In this document: positions 21,983-33,170 of the stretch, in pieces
How the letters are laid out: each line of letters starts with the position of its first letter
Numbering within the stretch: the first letter of the stretch is position 1
Source of the DNA: Adiantum capillus-veneris
Lineage: Eukaryota; Streptophyta; Polypodiopsida; Polypodiales; Pteridaceae
Direction of reading: 5' to 3'
Length of the DNA stretch: 64,000 nucleotides
NCBI GenBank assembly: GCA_014529385.2
Contig: CM043955.1
Span: 145,834,140 to 145,898,139 of the forward strand
The notes under the pieces: model-generated
Seen by the model: only the letters and a program-made list of their open reading frames with translations
Told to the model about the DNA's origin: nothing
Database searches by the model: none
Translations under genes and position numbers: made by a program

Positions 21983-24630
21983 TTGTTGATGAATTTAAGA
22001 TCAGGAAGATACATTTTTAGAGACCAGAAGGTGGCAGGTGACCAAGGTAGCTTAGTGTCCACCGAGGAGAGTGTAACTAGGGCAAGGCTAGATCCACTAG
22101 CACCGATTATTGAGGAAGGTAGTGATACTGACACTTCGTTAGACAAATCTTTCTTCATGATGGGTAGTCAACAGCCAGGAGGTTTCACCTATAACGGACC
22201 AATGCCAGGAGGAAGCACCTCCCTAAATCCTTTGAATGATTCCAAGCTCATTGTGATCTTCTTAGAGGGAACAAACTCGAGGGGAGCCCTAGTCTATTCT
22301 GGCTATCGAGGACGCAAGTGCATTTGTATCGAAGAGAGGCCAGCACAGAGATTGGAGATAATTCGAGTCTATGATTATGGAGATAGATTCCGAGACGAAA
22401 AGGGGAACCACTATCTAATAGTCGGTAACCCTGAAGATTACAACATATATGGAGATAATGTGGCGAAAGGGAAAATGGTTTCAGAAGCTCAAGAACCGTC
22501 ACCAAACATTGATCTGCCCGGAGCTATTTTTATGTATGATAAGAAAACAACCAGGGTTCAACTTATAATAAGAACGTGGGAATCTACAAGCATGAGAGTG
22601 AGGGTATAGTCGCTTACTTTCACAGCAAAAGAACCATAGATAAACGAATTAAGCAAAGACAAGGTTCTTTACTTATTCTCTTATGAAACTGCTATGGGGA
22701 AGGGTATAGTTTTTGTTGATAGATACGGGCGAGAATACCAACGTATTCTCCCAAAGGAGGTAGAAAGGGCAACAGGTCCAGGAGCATCAGCATATGCCCC
22801 TGAGGAAGTGCCAAGAGCCACCTACACCCCAAGCAAGTCAACAAATCCTTTTTCAGAAGATTATGACGCCACCTCATATTCCACCCGACCGTAAGCATTC
22901 AACAACCAAAACCAACCGGCAAACCAGCCATCATTACAGGCATGGCTTCAACAGAGTGCAACATTGGAACAAGACCAAAACCGAGATGGTTATCAAGCCG
23001 CACGAGGGCTAAGGGATTTGCAAGAACCACCACTCTATTCAAGGTATCAAGGAGAGAGTAAGCCAAAGACTCAAGGGTCAATAGAGCCTGGAGAGCCACC
23101 CTTAGAACGAGTTCTAAGAGATAAACCATCTCTGGCGAGAACTATTAGAAATTATGGCTTAGGAGCACCACTGGGAGAAGAACCAGCCTACTACAGAAAA
23201 CCTGAAGAGGTATATCGATTAGGACGTGGAGATCCAATGATGAGGTTTGTAGACCATCGTAGAATTAGACCTTCTCAAGTGCAAAAATGGGTAAACAAGA
23301 AATACATATGAAACAGAGACCCAAGAGATCATGTAGCAGCCTTTGTGCGTGTAATTAGAGCTGAAGAGGTGTTAGACTTCCCTACCCAATTTGCAGGGTT
23401 TGGACTAACCCTAGAGGATGACGCTGCCACTTGGTTTGACTCTGTAGAGCGTAGAGACTTTGAGTCTATGGAGGAAGTGTTTGACGAATTTATTGAGGAA
23501 TTCTCACAAAGAGGGATAGCTCATAATACCGTGTCACAAATCCATAAATTCGAACAGAAAGATGGGGAATCTGTATGAAAGGTAGCCCTAAGACTAAAAA
23601 GATATGTTAAGTTTTGTCCTATGGAAGAACTGCCAACTCAGTCCAGACTTATGCTTATATTCATCCAAGGACTAAGGAATGCGGATCTCCAGAAAGACTT
23701 ACATATGAAGAGGAGCACGACGTTGAATGAATTGACCAAGGAGGCTCTTTACCTTGTGGACAATTGTGCGGTCTACAAAGAGGGGAACTCAAGGACCTTG
23801 ACGACGATTCATCTTCACAACAAAGTGGAAGCAAGTCTTCTAAGACAGCACCGAAAGGAGAAGTAGCTGTAAACCAAGAGCTGCTTGTAGATGAAGTGCT
23901 AAAAAAGATTAACTTGTACACCAAAACCCAGGCTAAACAGCCCAAGTGGTGTGCTATTGAACAAAAATGGACAAACCATGGGACAGAGGAATGTTATTAT
24001 AACAAGGGATATGTGAGAGAGAGACCTTAAGCTCCCCAAGCTCCGGTAGCTTCTCCTCAAGTTCCATTGATGCCTAGGTATCAAGCAGGCAACCTACCAG
24101 GACCTGTAGGTATAGAAAGACCATAACCGGTGTTGGGGCAACAACCACCCCTACCGTCATTATGACCAGTCGATATAAGATACACACCAACCGTAACCGA
24201 ATCAGAGGATAAGGCTTTTGTACCAATGCATGTATATTATGAAGATCCCAACGGATATGCGGCAAACTGTGTCTATTATCCACCGGAAGAACCCTCGACA
24301 CCAGAACCATGGAGCATGATAGGAAGTACAGGACCACCAACAGCTGCACAGGCAACAGGAGAAGGAAGATATAGCTTAGATGAACGAACATTGTTGTTCA
24401 TAGCCAACGGAGGCATGGGCGGACAGAGACATGCATACCAACAAAGAGAAGCTCAAGGAGCACCTCAACAACCCAAGGGACCCTGCTACAAGTGTGGTGG
24501 AGACCATTGGCTAAGAGACTGTCCTCATGATGAAATCATTAGAGTCAACGCATATTGCATCGAGTGTGGAGTTACTCATTTGATTCCCGATTGCCCTAAA
24601 AACCCGACAAAGGAGCAAAAACTACCTTGA
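21983..24630 (+). pseudogene. E1 gag (capsid/nucleocapsid), broken
   Basis: Successive open pieces share one frame to about 23.8 kb, then shift once. The N-terminal part starts MLMNLRSGRYIFRDQKVAG. The capsid-like retrotransposon-gag region (about 23330-23760) has FAGFGLTLEDDAATWFDSVE, EFIEEFSQRGI and the typical IQGLRNADLQKDL. The nucleocapsid has two zinc knuckles near 24480-24600: CYKCGGDHWLRDC and CIECGVTHLIPDC. Stops occur at 22607, 23309, 23576 and 24028; the one after GESV (TGA) sits where a Trp codon is usual. The product would form the particle and bind RNA. Related knuckles occur in E2. Confidence 0.78.
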
Positions 24631-24815
24631 ACATGCTAGAAACAGTACCTTCCAGTGGATGGTCGGAAAATGAAACAATCATACCTATTCAGGCAGTAAC
24701 ACAAGCCCAAGCTCAAAGAATAACGAACGAACCCATAGTTGAAGAGCCAAAAACCGATGCCCAAAGTTCAGGAACAAAAAATCAGAGAAGCACTTGAAAA
24801 GCTAGAAAGGCGCGT

Positions 24816-25684
24816 ATGAAAGCTAGGAAAGAACGAGAGCAAAGTGCTCTATCCGAGTTGAAACATACAAAGGATAGATTAGAGCGGTTAGAGGATCTAG
24901 CTAGCTTAAGCTCACACACCATGGCAACCATAGCACCCAAGGAAATAGCAGAGTCCAAAAGTGCAGGATCAGGAGGATCTGTACTGGCAAACAAGGTAAA
25001 TGAGCAATTGGATGCACTTCTAAAAGCTTACTCAAAAAGAACCAAACCCAGGAACAAAGGTGGATCACTTATCCATATGCGGAAATAGAAAAACAGAGGT
25101 TGGAAATGTGTAAAAGGATGATTGAAACAGCTCAATCATTGATGGAAGACCCGCTGGGTAAAGCTGCAAATTGGCATGAGGCACCAGCTCCAACCCCTAT
25201 CTAACCAACTTTAGAGGAACAAGTAGAAACAAAGGAAGGACTCACTAATGCCTATGAGTCCAGAGGAGAGCCTATCATAGTGCCAAATACAACAGATGAG
25301 ACAAGTGACGGGTTCCAACCTAAAACATTGACAGAAATGGGTAAGGACTGTAACGGTCTAGACGATCTGTGGAAGAAAATCCGTGCGGCCAACGAGGCTA
25401 ACAAGATGAGGCTAAAAGAGAAGAATGTGATCTTACCTCCTATTGAAGAATTTGAGGCAAGGTCACAAATGAACTTTGAGATACATTCACAAGGGGGAGA
25501 CCAAGGATCAATTAGTTCAGGGCACAGCCAACCAGACTCGCTGAAAACTTTACCCTCTTACCTAGGAGAGTATGAAGCCAAGTCTGAAGTGAGAGCAATC
25601 CCATCTCAAAGACTTTCTTCTAACAAAGTGATGGATTCGCAAGGATTGATTGAGTTATTGTCCACCCCGGTGGCCAAGGATTGA
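24816..25684 (+). pseudogene. E1 gag-protease linker with coiled coil
   Basis: Open pieces with a charged helical stretch (LSELKHTKDRLERLEDLASL) and later LWKKIRAANEANKMRLKEKN and LPPIEEFEARSQMNF. No enzymatic domain recognised. At the 3' end a 35-bp tandem duplication (units starting 25641 and 25676) throws the frame. It probably was the spacer between nucleocapsid and protease in a continuous gag-pol frame. Confidence 0.55.
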
Positions 25685-26187
25685 TTGAGTTATTGTCCAC
25701 CCCGGTGGCATGCACAATCACCTTAGCAGAACTCCTAATGTTACGACCAAACATGTGGACCACAGTAGGTAAATGCCTAGAAAAATTTGGAGTAAGAGAT
25801 CCCACCTTGAGGCTACAGGAAGGGATCAGAGAGTTGGACCGGCCTCAACTAAACACTAGGCCAGTATCATTAAACAAGGTTGGAGAGTATTGCGAGGGAG
25901 AAGATGGAAACACCACGCTACTAGTAGAATTCCAAGGAGTAGTTTCCAAAGCTATTCTTGACAGTGGAGCGGGAGTTGCTATCGCCACCAAGGAAATCTG
26001 GAAAAAGTGGGGAAAACCAGCTTTAAGAGCTACCATAATGAAATTGCAATTGGCAAACGGGTTCATGGAGAAGCCTCTAGGACTCTTAGAAAAAGTGATT
26101 GTCACTTCGTACGGGATCGAGTATGAGCATACATTTGCGATAGTCGATTTCGACAAAAAGAACAATTATGAGATCATCTTGGGATGA
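25681..26187 (+). pseudogene. E1 aspartic protease (retropepsin)
   Basis: VSLNKVGEYCEGEDGNTTLL leads into KAILDSGAGVAIATKEIW, the catalytic D-S-G-A of retropepsins, then MKLQLANGFMEKPLGLLEKV and FAIVDFDKKNNYEIILG. A TGA (26185-26187) follows directly, where E2 keeps a Cys codon in LGCPFMRE; the sense continues as PFMRQLKMVQDW. The enzyme would cleave the polyprotein. The same order of motifs in E2 (about 42150-42550) shows homology. Confidence 0.82.
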
Positions 26188-26193
26188 CCATTC

Positions 26194-28608
26194 ATGCGAC
26201 AATTGAAAATGGTCCAAGATTGGGGTTATGACCACATATACCTCAGACATGGCGAGACAACAACTAAAATACACCTGAAAGACCATAGTTACAAAGATGT
26301 GAACCAAACACATGTGGAAGAGTTTGATTCAGCTACAGTAGCAGGATCAGAACTCCCAGCATGGTTAGGACAACAAAAAGAGCTATGGATATGCGGAGCT
26401 TCACATTGTGGAAGCTTAAGAAGAGAGGAATGTGTCTTCGAAAGAGCAATAGAGGACAAGGAGTATATTCCGGAACCTTTCCCTGAAGATGCCTTGGAAC
26501 CTCTAGAATGGGAGCACATACTAGCAACATTGGATGTCTGTACCATTACAGATAGTCCAACAACAAAATTTTGCGATAAGGACGGCTATGATGTGCTACC
26601 CTACTACATGGTAAACATTATACCAAGAGAAGATGAGACGATAGAACCACCAGGACAAGAAGAGTTTTATAACTCCTCTGAACATCTGGAAGTAAATAAT
26701 GATGCAGATAATGAGTGTTCAGACACCTCAAGTGAGCGTGGAAGGGAAACTGAGAATATCAAGTTTTATGATTTTTCTAATCAGCACCCTAGACGCCAGG
26801 AACGCTATAGGAGGAAACGAGCAGGAAACAAAGTGAGAAAGAACCTGATGCCCAAGATAAAAGGTAAAACTCACTATTTGATGCTTGTAAAAGCAGAGGA
26901 TTGTGTAAAAGATCAAATATCAGGAGGATTCTCAAAAGATCGAAGGGAAAGAACGCGAGAGGAAATAAAACAGGAACGAAAAGCTAAAACAGAAACAAAA
27001 TCACAAAAAACTCAAAAATCAAAAAAAGAAACAACAAAAGACCAAGAGTGGACCAAACTGGAGCGTAAACAGAAATACCAAGAACTGAAACGGTCTTTAC
27101 ATGAGATATGGACTACTGAAGAAGATAGTGATGGTAAAGGGGAGTCAGAGAAAGGCAACATGAATATACCATCACACTATCGGAAATTTACCATACTGGA
27201 CAGAAAAATCATCATGACACCACCAGTCAGGGAAAGAACCAACCAAGAATCTTACGATGGGCCAGAAAATGCAAAAAGGATAGACCTCGCGGAACGAGGT
27301 GAAAAACCTCAGCCGGTCTATATAGCAAACGATTTAGAGCCTGAAGAAGAAGAACGGCTAACACAACTTCTCAAGAAGTATAAAGATGTGTTTGCATGGT
27401 CCTATAACGACCTCAAAGGAGTTGATCCATCGATATGCCAACATACAATTCCTTTGAAATCGGATGCAAAACCTAGTAAACAACGTCCTTATACATATCA
27501 TGATACATTTGCTAAACGAATCAAAGAGGAGATTGATAAGCTAATGGAAGCTGAATTCATCTATGAAATTGAACATACAGATTGGGTGTCACCCATTGTG
27601 GTAGTTCCCAAAAAGAACGGAAAACTGCGAGTGTGTGTAAACCTCAAAAAGGTAAATGCAGCCACCATAAGGGATAATTATCCCTTGCCAATCACAGAAC
27701 ATGTATCTGAGCGGGTGGCTGGAAAACGGGCTTATCCCTTTCTGGATGGATTTTCAGGATATAACCAACTGGCAATAGCAAGGGAGGATCAACACAAAAC
27801 AGAGTTTGCCACAGAATGGGGAATTTATGCGTATCGAGTTATGCCGTTTGGCTTAACTAATGCCCCAGCTACCTTCCAAAGGTTAATGACGTACGCGTTC
27901 AAAGAATACCTGAGAATATTCTTAGAAATATACATGGATGATCTTTGTGTACACTCTCTTCTACGAGAGGAACATATTGATCATTTGCAAAAGGTATTTG
28001 AAAAATGTAGGACATATCGAATCTGTCTTAACTCGAAAAATTATATCCTCATGGTCAAGCAAGGCCGCATCTTAGGACACATTGTCTCAAGAAATGGCAT
28101 AACCACTGACCTAGACAAAGTCAAAGTCATAGTAGACCTACCCAAGCCTACTAATGCTAAACAAGTGCAATCCTTCATGGAACATTGCAGATATTATCGA
28201 AGATTCATATACATGTATGCGGTTGTCGCACAACCTCTCTATTTTTTGCTAGTCAATTTCGATTGGACCGAGGAGTGTGAAACTTCATTCCAAAAGCTAA
28301 AAGAAAACCTTATATCAGCACCTGTACTTAAAGCACCGGATTGGGAAAAGATATTCCATGTTCACATTGATGCTTCTGCATATGCAATCGGAAGTATTCT
28401 GGCTCAACCTGGAGACGGAACAATGGATTTTCCAGTGTGTTATGCAAGCCAACAGTTAAACAGTACGAAAAAGAACTACACAACCACCGAACGAGAAGGA
28501 TTAGGAATGATCTATGCGGTGAAGAAATTTCGGCATTATTTGCTCGCAAACAAATTTGTGTTCTTTACAGATCATCAAGCTCTTTTGTATCTGGTCAATA
28601 AACCATGA
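26194..28608 (+). CDS. E1 reverse transcriptase and RNase H (804-residue open stretch)
   Basis: The longest open stretch in the window. Residues 1-410 form a long charged spacer, with a Lys/Glu-rich part near 240-320. RT spans about residues 420-680: DWVSPIVVVPKKNGKLRVCV, AYPFLDGFSGYNQLAIARED, YRVMPFGLTNAPATFQRL and the catalytic YMDD at residues 580-583 (27931-27942). RNase H begins near residue 720 with HVHIDASAYAIGSILAQ, then NYTTTEREGLGMIYAVKKFR and FFTDHQALLYLVNKP. A TGA ends the frame inside RNase H; the sense continues as NTGRIVHW...FDFTVVVKKGKTHLRADHLS at 28610-28715. Upstream and downstream parts are broken, so this is a decayed polyprotein portion. Confidence 0.9.
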   Translation: MRQLKMVQDWGYDHIYLRHGETTTKIHLKDHSYKDVNQTHVEEFDSATVAGSELPAWLGQQKELWICGASHCGSLRREECVFERAIEDKEYIPEPFPEDALEPLEWEHILATLDVCTITDSPTTKFCDKDGYDVLPYYMVNIIPREDETIEPPGQEEFYNSSEHLEVNNDADNECSDTSSERGRETENIKFYDFSNQHPRRQERYRRKRAGNKVRKNLMPKIKGKTHYLMLVKAEDCVKDQISGGFSKDRRERTREEIKQERKAKTETKSQKTQKSKKETTKDQEWTKLERKQKYQELKRSLHEIWTTEEDSDGKGESEKGNMNIPSHYRKFTILDRKIIMTPPVRERTNQESYDGPENAKRIDLAERGEKPQPVYIANDLEPEEEERLTQLLKKYKDVFAWSYNDLKGVDPSICQHTIPLKSDAKPSKQRPYTYHDTFAKRIKEEIDKLMEAEFIYEIEHTDWVSPIVVVPKKNGKLRVCVNLKKVNAATIRDNYPLPITEHVSERVAGKRAYPFLDGFSGYNQLAIAREDQHKTEFATEWGIYAYRVMPFGLTNAPATFQRLMTYAFKEYLRIFLEIYMDDLCVHSLLREEHIDHLQKVFEKCRTYRICLNSKNYILMVKQGRILGHIVSRNGITTDLDKVKVIVDLPKPTNAKQVQSFMEHCRYYRRFIYMYAVVAQPLYFLLVNFDWTEECETSFQKLKENLISAPVLKAPDWEKIFHVHIDASAYAIGSILAQPGDGTMDFPVCYASQQLNSTKKNYTTTEREGLGMIYAVKKFRHYLLANKFVFFTDHQALLYLVNKP

Positions 28609-28641
28609 AATACAGGAAGAATTGTACACTGGTTTATTATA

Positions 28642-29444
28642 ATGCTAGAGTTTGATTTCACAGTGGTGGTCAAAAAGGGTAAAACCCATCTACGAGCGGA
28701 TCATCTTTCAAGGATACACAACGGGGAAGCTCCTGAAGGAGTAGATGATGACATACCAAATGCTTATCTTTTCAAAATTGAAATGATATCCAAATGGTCT
28801 CAGGAAATTGTTAGCATTCTTTCCTTTGGAAGTAGATTTGATAATACGGAATACAGATCCAAACAACAAACAATTCGACAAACAAAAAACTTCCAGTTGA
28901 TAGCAGGACGGCTGTATCATCTAGGATCGCGGACCAAATCCTACGATTATGTATAAATCCGGAAGAATTCGAGTGCTACCTTGAAGAAGCACATGTCCAG
29001 GATTGTGCATTTCATTGTTCAACAGTGAAAACACACCAGAGACTGAAGCAATTAGGGGTTTATTGGCCAACTATGTATGCGGACACACATTCTTATGTTA
29101 CCAATTGTATTGTATGTAGTGCCAAACGACCAGTGGATCACGCGACATTGTTTCAGGTAAACATTGCACCTGCATGGAGTCAATATATCATTGATTTATT
29201 AACCACTAGGACATTTCCTGAGAACATCAAAAGAGCACGGAAAAGGGCTATAGAGCTGGAAGCTCATGACTTTCAGTTAATTGGGAACCAACTCTATAAG
29301 CGAGGAAAGGACAATCAAGTTAGAATCTGTGCAAGTGAAAGAGAATACCTGCTGATTCTAGAACATGCACATAGCGGAATAAGTGGAGGCCATTTTTCGG
29401 GCGATAAGACGGCAAAAATTGTCTTAACCGCAGGTATATGGTAG
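28642..29444 (+). pseudogene. E1 RNase H end and first integrase zinc module plus second linker
   Basis: After the RNase H tail (RADHLSRIHNG) comes a module reading NFQLIAGRLYHLG, then EEAHVQDCAFHCS and LGVYWPTMYADTHSYVTNCIVC: a complete H-H-C-C integrase zinc-binding unit. A second module starts at once (FQLIGNQLYKRGKDNQVRIC, LEHAHSGISGGHF). A frameshift lies near 28950 and a TAG (29442-29444) replaces a Trp codon in the GIWWPT motif. The tandem arrangement is unusual. Confidence 0.72.
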
Positions 29445-29450
29445 CCTACA

Positions 29451-30449
29451 TTGCACATGGATGCTGAAGAGTTTGTAAAGCAATGTGACGCATGTCAGCG
29501 CACCAAGGTGCCGATAAAGAGAGATGAGATGCCATTACGGCCAATGATGGGAGCAAGAGCATTTGCAAAATGGGGCATTGATTTTGTGGGACCTATCTCA
29601 CCCCTTGCATATCGCACCCATACCCAATATATCATTGTGGCTATGGACTATCTCACAAAATGGACAGAAGCCAAGGCAACGCAAAAAGCAGATGCACGAA
29701 CTACTGCACAATTTTTTATGAGAATGTTTTTTGTACGATACGGTTTACCAATAGAAATTGTCAGTGATCATGGGACACATTTTCTTAATGAAGTCATTGA
29801 ATATTTTCTAGAGGAATTAATGGTCATACATAGGAAATCTGCTCCATACCATCCACAGGAAAATGGACAAGCTGAGGCCACAAATAAAACACTATGCACG
29901 GTTCTTACTAAAATAGTGTCAGAGTCAAGAACAGATTGGGATCAGCAGCTATACTCAACACTATGGGCATACAAGGTAGCTTACAAAACATCAATAGGAA
30001 CAACATCGTACAACATGGTGTTTGGCCTAAATGCTATACTACCCATAGAGCTTTTAATTCCAACTCTACGAGTAGCAAAACTCTTAGAATGGACAGGGCA
30101 TGAGCTCTCTTCAAGAATAGATGATCTTGAAAAGCTAGATGAACTTCGCTTGAGAGCTGTAGCTTCAATCTATGCTAAAAAGAGAAGACAAAAAGAGTTT
30201 TTTGACAAGCATGTGCGCACTAAAGAGTTCAAAACATGTGATTATGTACTTGTTTATACTTTGAAGCAACATGCCAAGAAAATTAAAAAGCGAGGGATGG
30301 GACCATTTGTAATTAGTGATCTATCACAAAGCGGAGCTGTCAAGCTTGCTACATTAGCAAGTGAAGAAATGCCGAACTGGATTAGTGGATGTCGACTGAA
30401 GAAATATCATTTACCAGTATTACAATCCATCAAGGAAAACAACGGATGA
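29451..30449 (+). CDS. E1 integrase (332-residue open stretch)
   Basis: The start is taken at the first Met after the TAG; the true domain begins upstream. Residues 10-20 complete the second zinc module (CDACQRTK). The rve core carries the D-D-E signature: WGIDFVGP (near residue 43), EIVSDHGTHF (near 105) and YHPQENGQAEATNKTL (near 141). It continues RTDWDQQLYSTLWAYKVAYK and TSYNMVFGLNAILPIELL, then a GPF-type C-terminal domain (RGMGPFVISDLSQSGAVKL, WISGCRLKKYH). It would insert the cDNA into the host genome. All three acidic residues are present. Confidence 0.9.
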   Translation: MHMDAEEFVKQCDACQRTKVPIKRDEMPLRPMMGARAFAKWGIDFVGPISPLAYRTHTQYIIVAMDYLTKWTEAKATQKADARTTAQFFMRMFFVRYGLPIEIVSDHGTHFLNEVIEYFLEELMVIHRKSAPYHPQENGQAEATNKTLCTVLTKIVSESRTDWDQQLYSTLWAYKVAYKTSIGTTSYNMVFGLNAILPIELLIPTLRVAKLLEWTGHELSSRIDDLEKLDELRLRAVASIYAKKRRQKEFFDKHVRTKEFKTCDYVLVYTLKQHAKKIKKRGMGPFVISDLSQSGAVKLATLASEEMPNWISGCRLKKYHLPVLQSIKENNG

Positions 30450-30547
30450 AGGAAAAACAGAGAGTATGAGAAGAAGCTCAAGCAGAAGCAAAAGAACGCA
30501 TTGCAAAACGAAGACTTCTGCGACAACAACAACAAAGTGGAGCACCA

Positions 30548-31567
30548 TTGCGAATCAATGCCACTCGATTAACGAAGTTGGATGAAGACACAGTGGAGCT
30601 AATAATTGCAGTCAAAGTGGGTCGCAATCAAGTTGAATCGACGGCATTGCTTGATTTTGGAGCTCAAGCAAATTTGATCTCTTACAGATTATACCAACAG
30701 CTCAAATCCGCAGGCCAACTTCATCCTACTCCTCAAGTGCTGGAAAGTAATACATCACACTCGTTGACAACATTGGGTTGGACTATATTGCATGTACAAG
30801 TACATCAATATATCTACCCACACAAATTCTATGTGGTAGAGGATGAAAGCACACAACACCCAATGATGTTGGGACAACCTTGGCAAAAACAGTATAATGT
30901 GCAGATAGATTGGAATGCAAATGCAGTCAAAATTCAGCAACAACAGGTGATAGCCTTTGCTAAGCAATACCGGAATAATCAGCTGTCAGTCATGCAATCA
31001 CTGGAAAAAGAGCCAAAAGCAAGAATGCCACCAAAGAACAACATGATACCCAAGGCCAACAGACAGGTAAAAGCCAACCATGCTAACTACATACATACAA
31101 AGTCACCGACCGCAGTGCAAAGATCTAGATTACCAAAACAAGGGAAACAAGTATGGATGTGGAAGGATAGAAATGACATAGCAGACAAACAACAATGCAA
31201 GGCAAGCCTTCAACCGAAGCAGATGGTTCAACCAAAAACCACGGGTATAAAACAGATATGGATTCCAAAGAAAATGCTCAGCAATAACCCAAATGTTACT
31301 CGCATTTGGATACCAAAACAAAAGCAAAAGGAACTCCCTTCAGTACAAGCAACAACGGAAGGCAGACAGCTGCATTTCAAAAAGGACAACCGACTTATGT
31401 GGATGCCAATCCGCAACAAAACAGTGGCAACCAAGAAAGTAGCAAATCACCTACAAAAACCGGCAAAAACAAGCTACCAATGGACATCAAAAAAAAAAAA
31501 AGGTCCACGGCCATTCAGGCCAAGCCAATCCTCTCCATCGAAACAACTCTGGCTATATCAACAGTAG
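30548..31567 (+). CDS. E1 extra ORF: retropepsin-like domain plus W-x-P-K repeat tail
   Basis: 339 residues downstream of integrase. Residues 12-125 look like a second retropepsin fold: VESTALLDFGAQANLISYRL, TLGWTILHVQVHQY, FYVVEDESTQHPMMLGQPW. The catalytic Asp is followed by Phe-Gly-Ala, not Ser/Thr-Gly-Ala, so activity is doubtful. Residues 200-339 are basic and Gln-rich with spaced motifs KQVWMWKD, KQIWIPKKML, TRIWIPKQK, RLMWMPIRN and KQLWLYQQ. E2 carries the same motif type. Function unknown; RNA or nucleocapsid binding is a guess. Confidence 0.65.
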   Translation: MRINATRLTKLDEDTVELIIAVKVGRNQVESTALLDFGAQANLISYRLYQQLKSAGQLHPTPQVLESNTSHSLTTLGWTILHVQVHQYIYPHKFYVVEDESTQHPMMLGQPWQKQYNVQIDWNANAVKIQQQQVIAFAKQYRNNQLSVMQSLEKEPKARMPPKNNMIPKANRQVKANHANYIHTKSPTAVQRSRLPKQGKQVWMWKDRNDIADKQQCKASLQPKQMVQPKTTGIKQIWIPKKMLSNNPNVTRIWIPKQKQKELPSVQATTEGRQLHFKKDNRLMWMPIRNKTVATKKVANHLQKPAKTSYQWTSKKKKGPRPFRPSQSSPSKQLWLYQQ

Positions 31568-33170
31568 CGGCAAAGCGATTGCCTTTTGCAAAAAAGACAA
31601 TTAAAAAGACAGTAGTAGAGTAACAGCTGTTACTTGCAAAGAACACAGGAAACCTCGACGGCGAATGCCACTAAGCATCTTGCTTATTCCCTTCTCTTGC
31701 ACAGCATTAATTTTTCCATGCATTGATCGAGTATGCATAAATTAGGGCCACATTAATCGGCCAAGCATTAGCACAAATTTTTCAACCTATGCACGGCACA
31801 TACTCCGAGGCGATACTTTGTCGTCCGGGAGGACTCCGGCTAGGAGGGGGGGAGGCATTCTCAAATGCGGAACCAATAGCAGAAAAAGCAAAAAAGGGCA
31901 TGATTTTTTATTATTTTAAGGGTTGTTGTTTGATTGTGAAATTTTCTGGACTAACCCAAGTACATATGCCCTTATACAGCATGTATCTATAGGTATATGG
32001 GGCCAAACGCCAAATCAAGCCCCTAGGTGTGTGTATATAAGTAGAAATAGCCATTTTTCGAGCAAAATATTCGTAAAACGGAGAAATCCGGCCATAAAAA
32101 TTGCATGTGAGTGTATATAATGTTTTGTGGAGATGTTTGTGATTTATTATGATTTTTGGGGATTTTCTGGGTTTGATTTGCTATTTTCCTTTTAATTTTG
32201 TTAATTTTTGGTAGAAAAACTTCAAAAATACAAAAAGCACGTGAAAAACGATCGTAATGAAAAACAAAAAATATGGGGATGATCAGTGACTATAGAAAAA
32301 CCTATGGTACAGTGGGGGTGCAATTATGAGACTGGAGCGGAAAGCGTGGTTTTGCCAGGTTTTGACCGAAATGCCAAATTTCTGGTAAACAGAGCAAATG
32401 GAGTCCAAATCAAGAAATTTTTGAGCCTAAACCTCATCTCGCAAGAAGTTAAGAGCACATGTCAATTTTCATGAAAAGTGGTTCGAGGACCTCCATTATA
32501 AGAAATTTTCACCTCATTTTTAGCTCATTTTCACTATTGACCTTTTGGAGAGAGCTTCTGCCACATAGAGCGAACGGACCTTCCAGCAGCTTCTACGACG
32601 CGCACGACTACCCGACGGGCTTGAGACATGAGAGGTAGACTCACCACCTTGAGCTTTTCGCGCATGTTTGTCGTTTTGTCGCGAAAACTAGCGTAGGGTT
32701 CACACACAAAGCAGGCGGTAGAGACCTACAAGTAGAGGCGGCGACCTAATGGCTAACCCAAAAGCAACGAGACTTCATCGGCAGCTTACCCTAGCATAGG
32801 AGACTAGTCTTGGATGTCCAAACACAGTAGAAAACCATCGAGAAAAACCCTAATTCCTAGAATCCTGCAAGAGGCCACCAAATGGGAAATCGGCGAAAAG
32901 GTGCCCAAATGCTACCAAAATTCATGGGTAGGAGCATCTCGACATGCTCGACAAGTCTATGTGACCCACATGTCCAAAAAGTGACCCGAAGTGGCACTAA
33001 ACTTCAGAAACGGCATCAGACACACAAAGCGTCAAATTGCTCTCGCGGCCAAACCGCATGCCCGTTTGCCACCAAACTTCACGAGCGGCTTTCCTAGACC
33101 ATCAACAACCAAGTCCTATGGTGGTAGACCACCACAAATCATCGAAGACATGTAAACGCAACCACGGGTG
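31568..33170. other. E1 non-coding region after pol, with candidate purine tract
   Basis: AT-rich, with no protein recognised. The purine run AGGAGGGGGGGAGG at 31843-31856 could be an internal polypurine tract. The rest resembles a long untranslated region. Confidence 0.45.

Noticed and set aside
31843-31856. Purine run as the true polypurine tract ending E1 at about 31.9 kb
   Set aside because: No LTR-like sequence matching 20293-21063 follows; kept only as a candidate internal tract.
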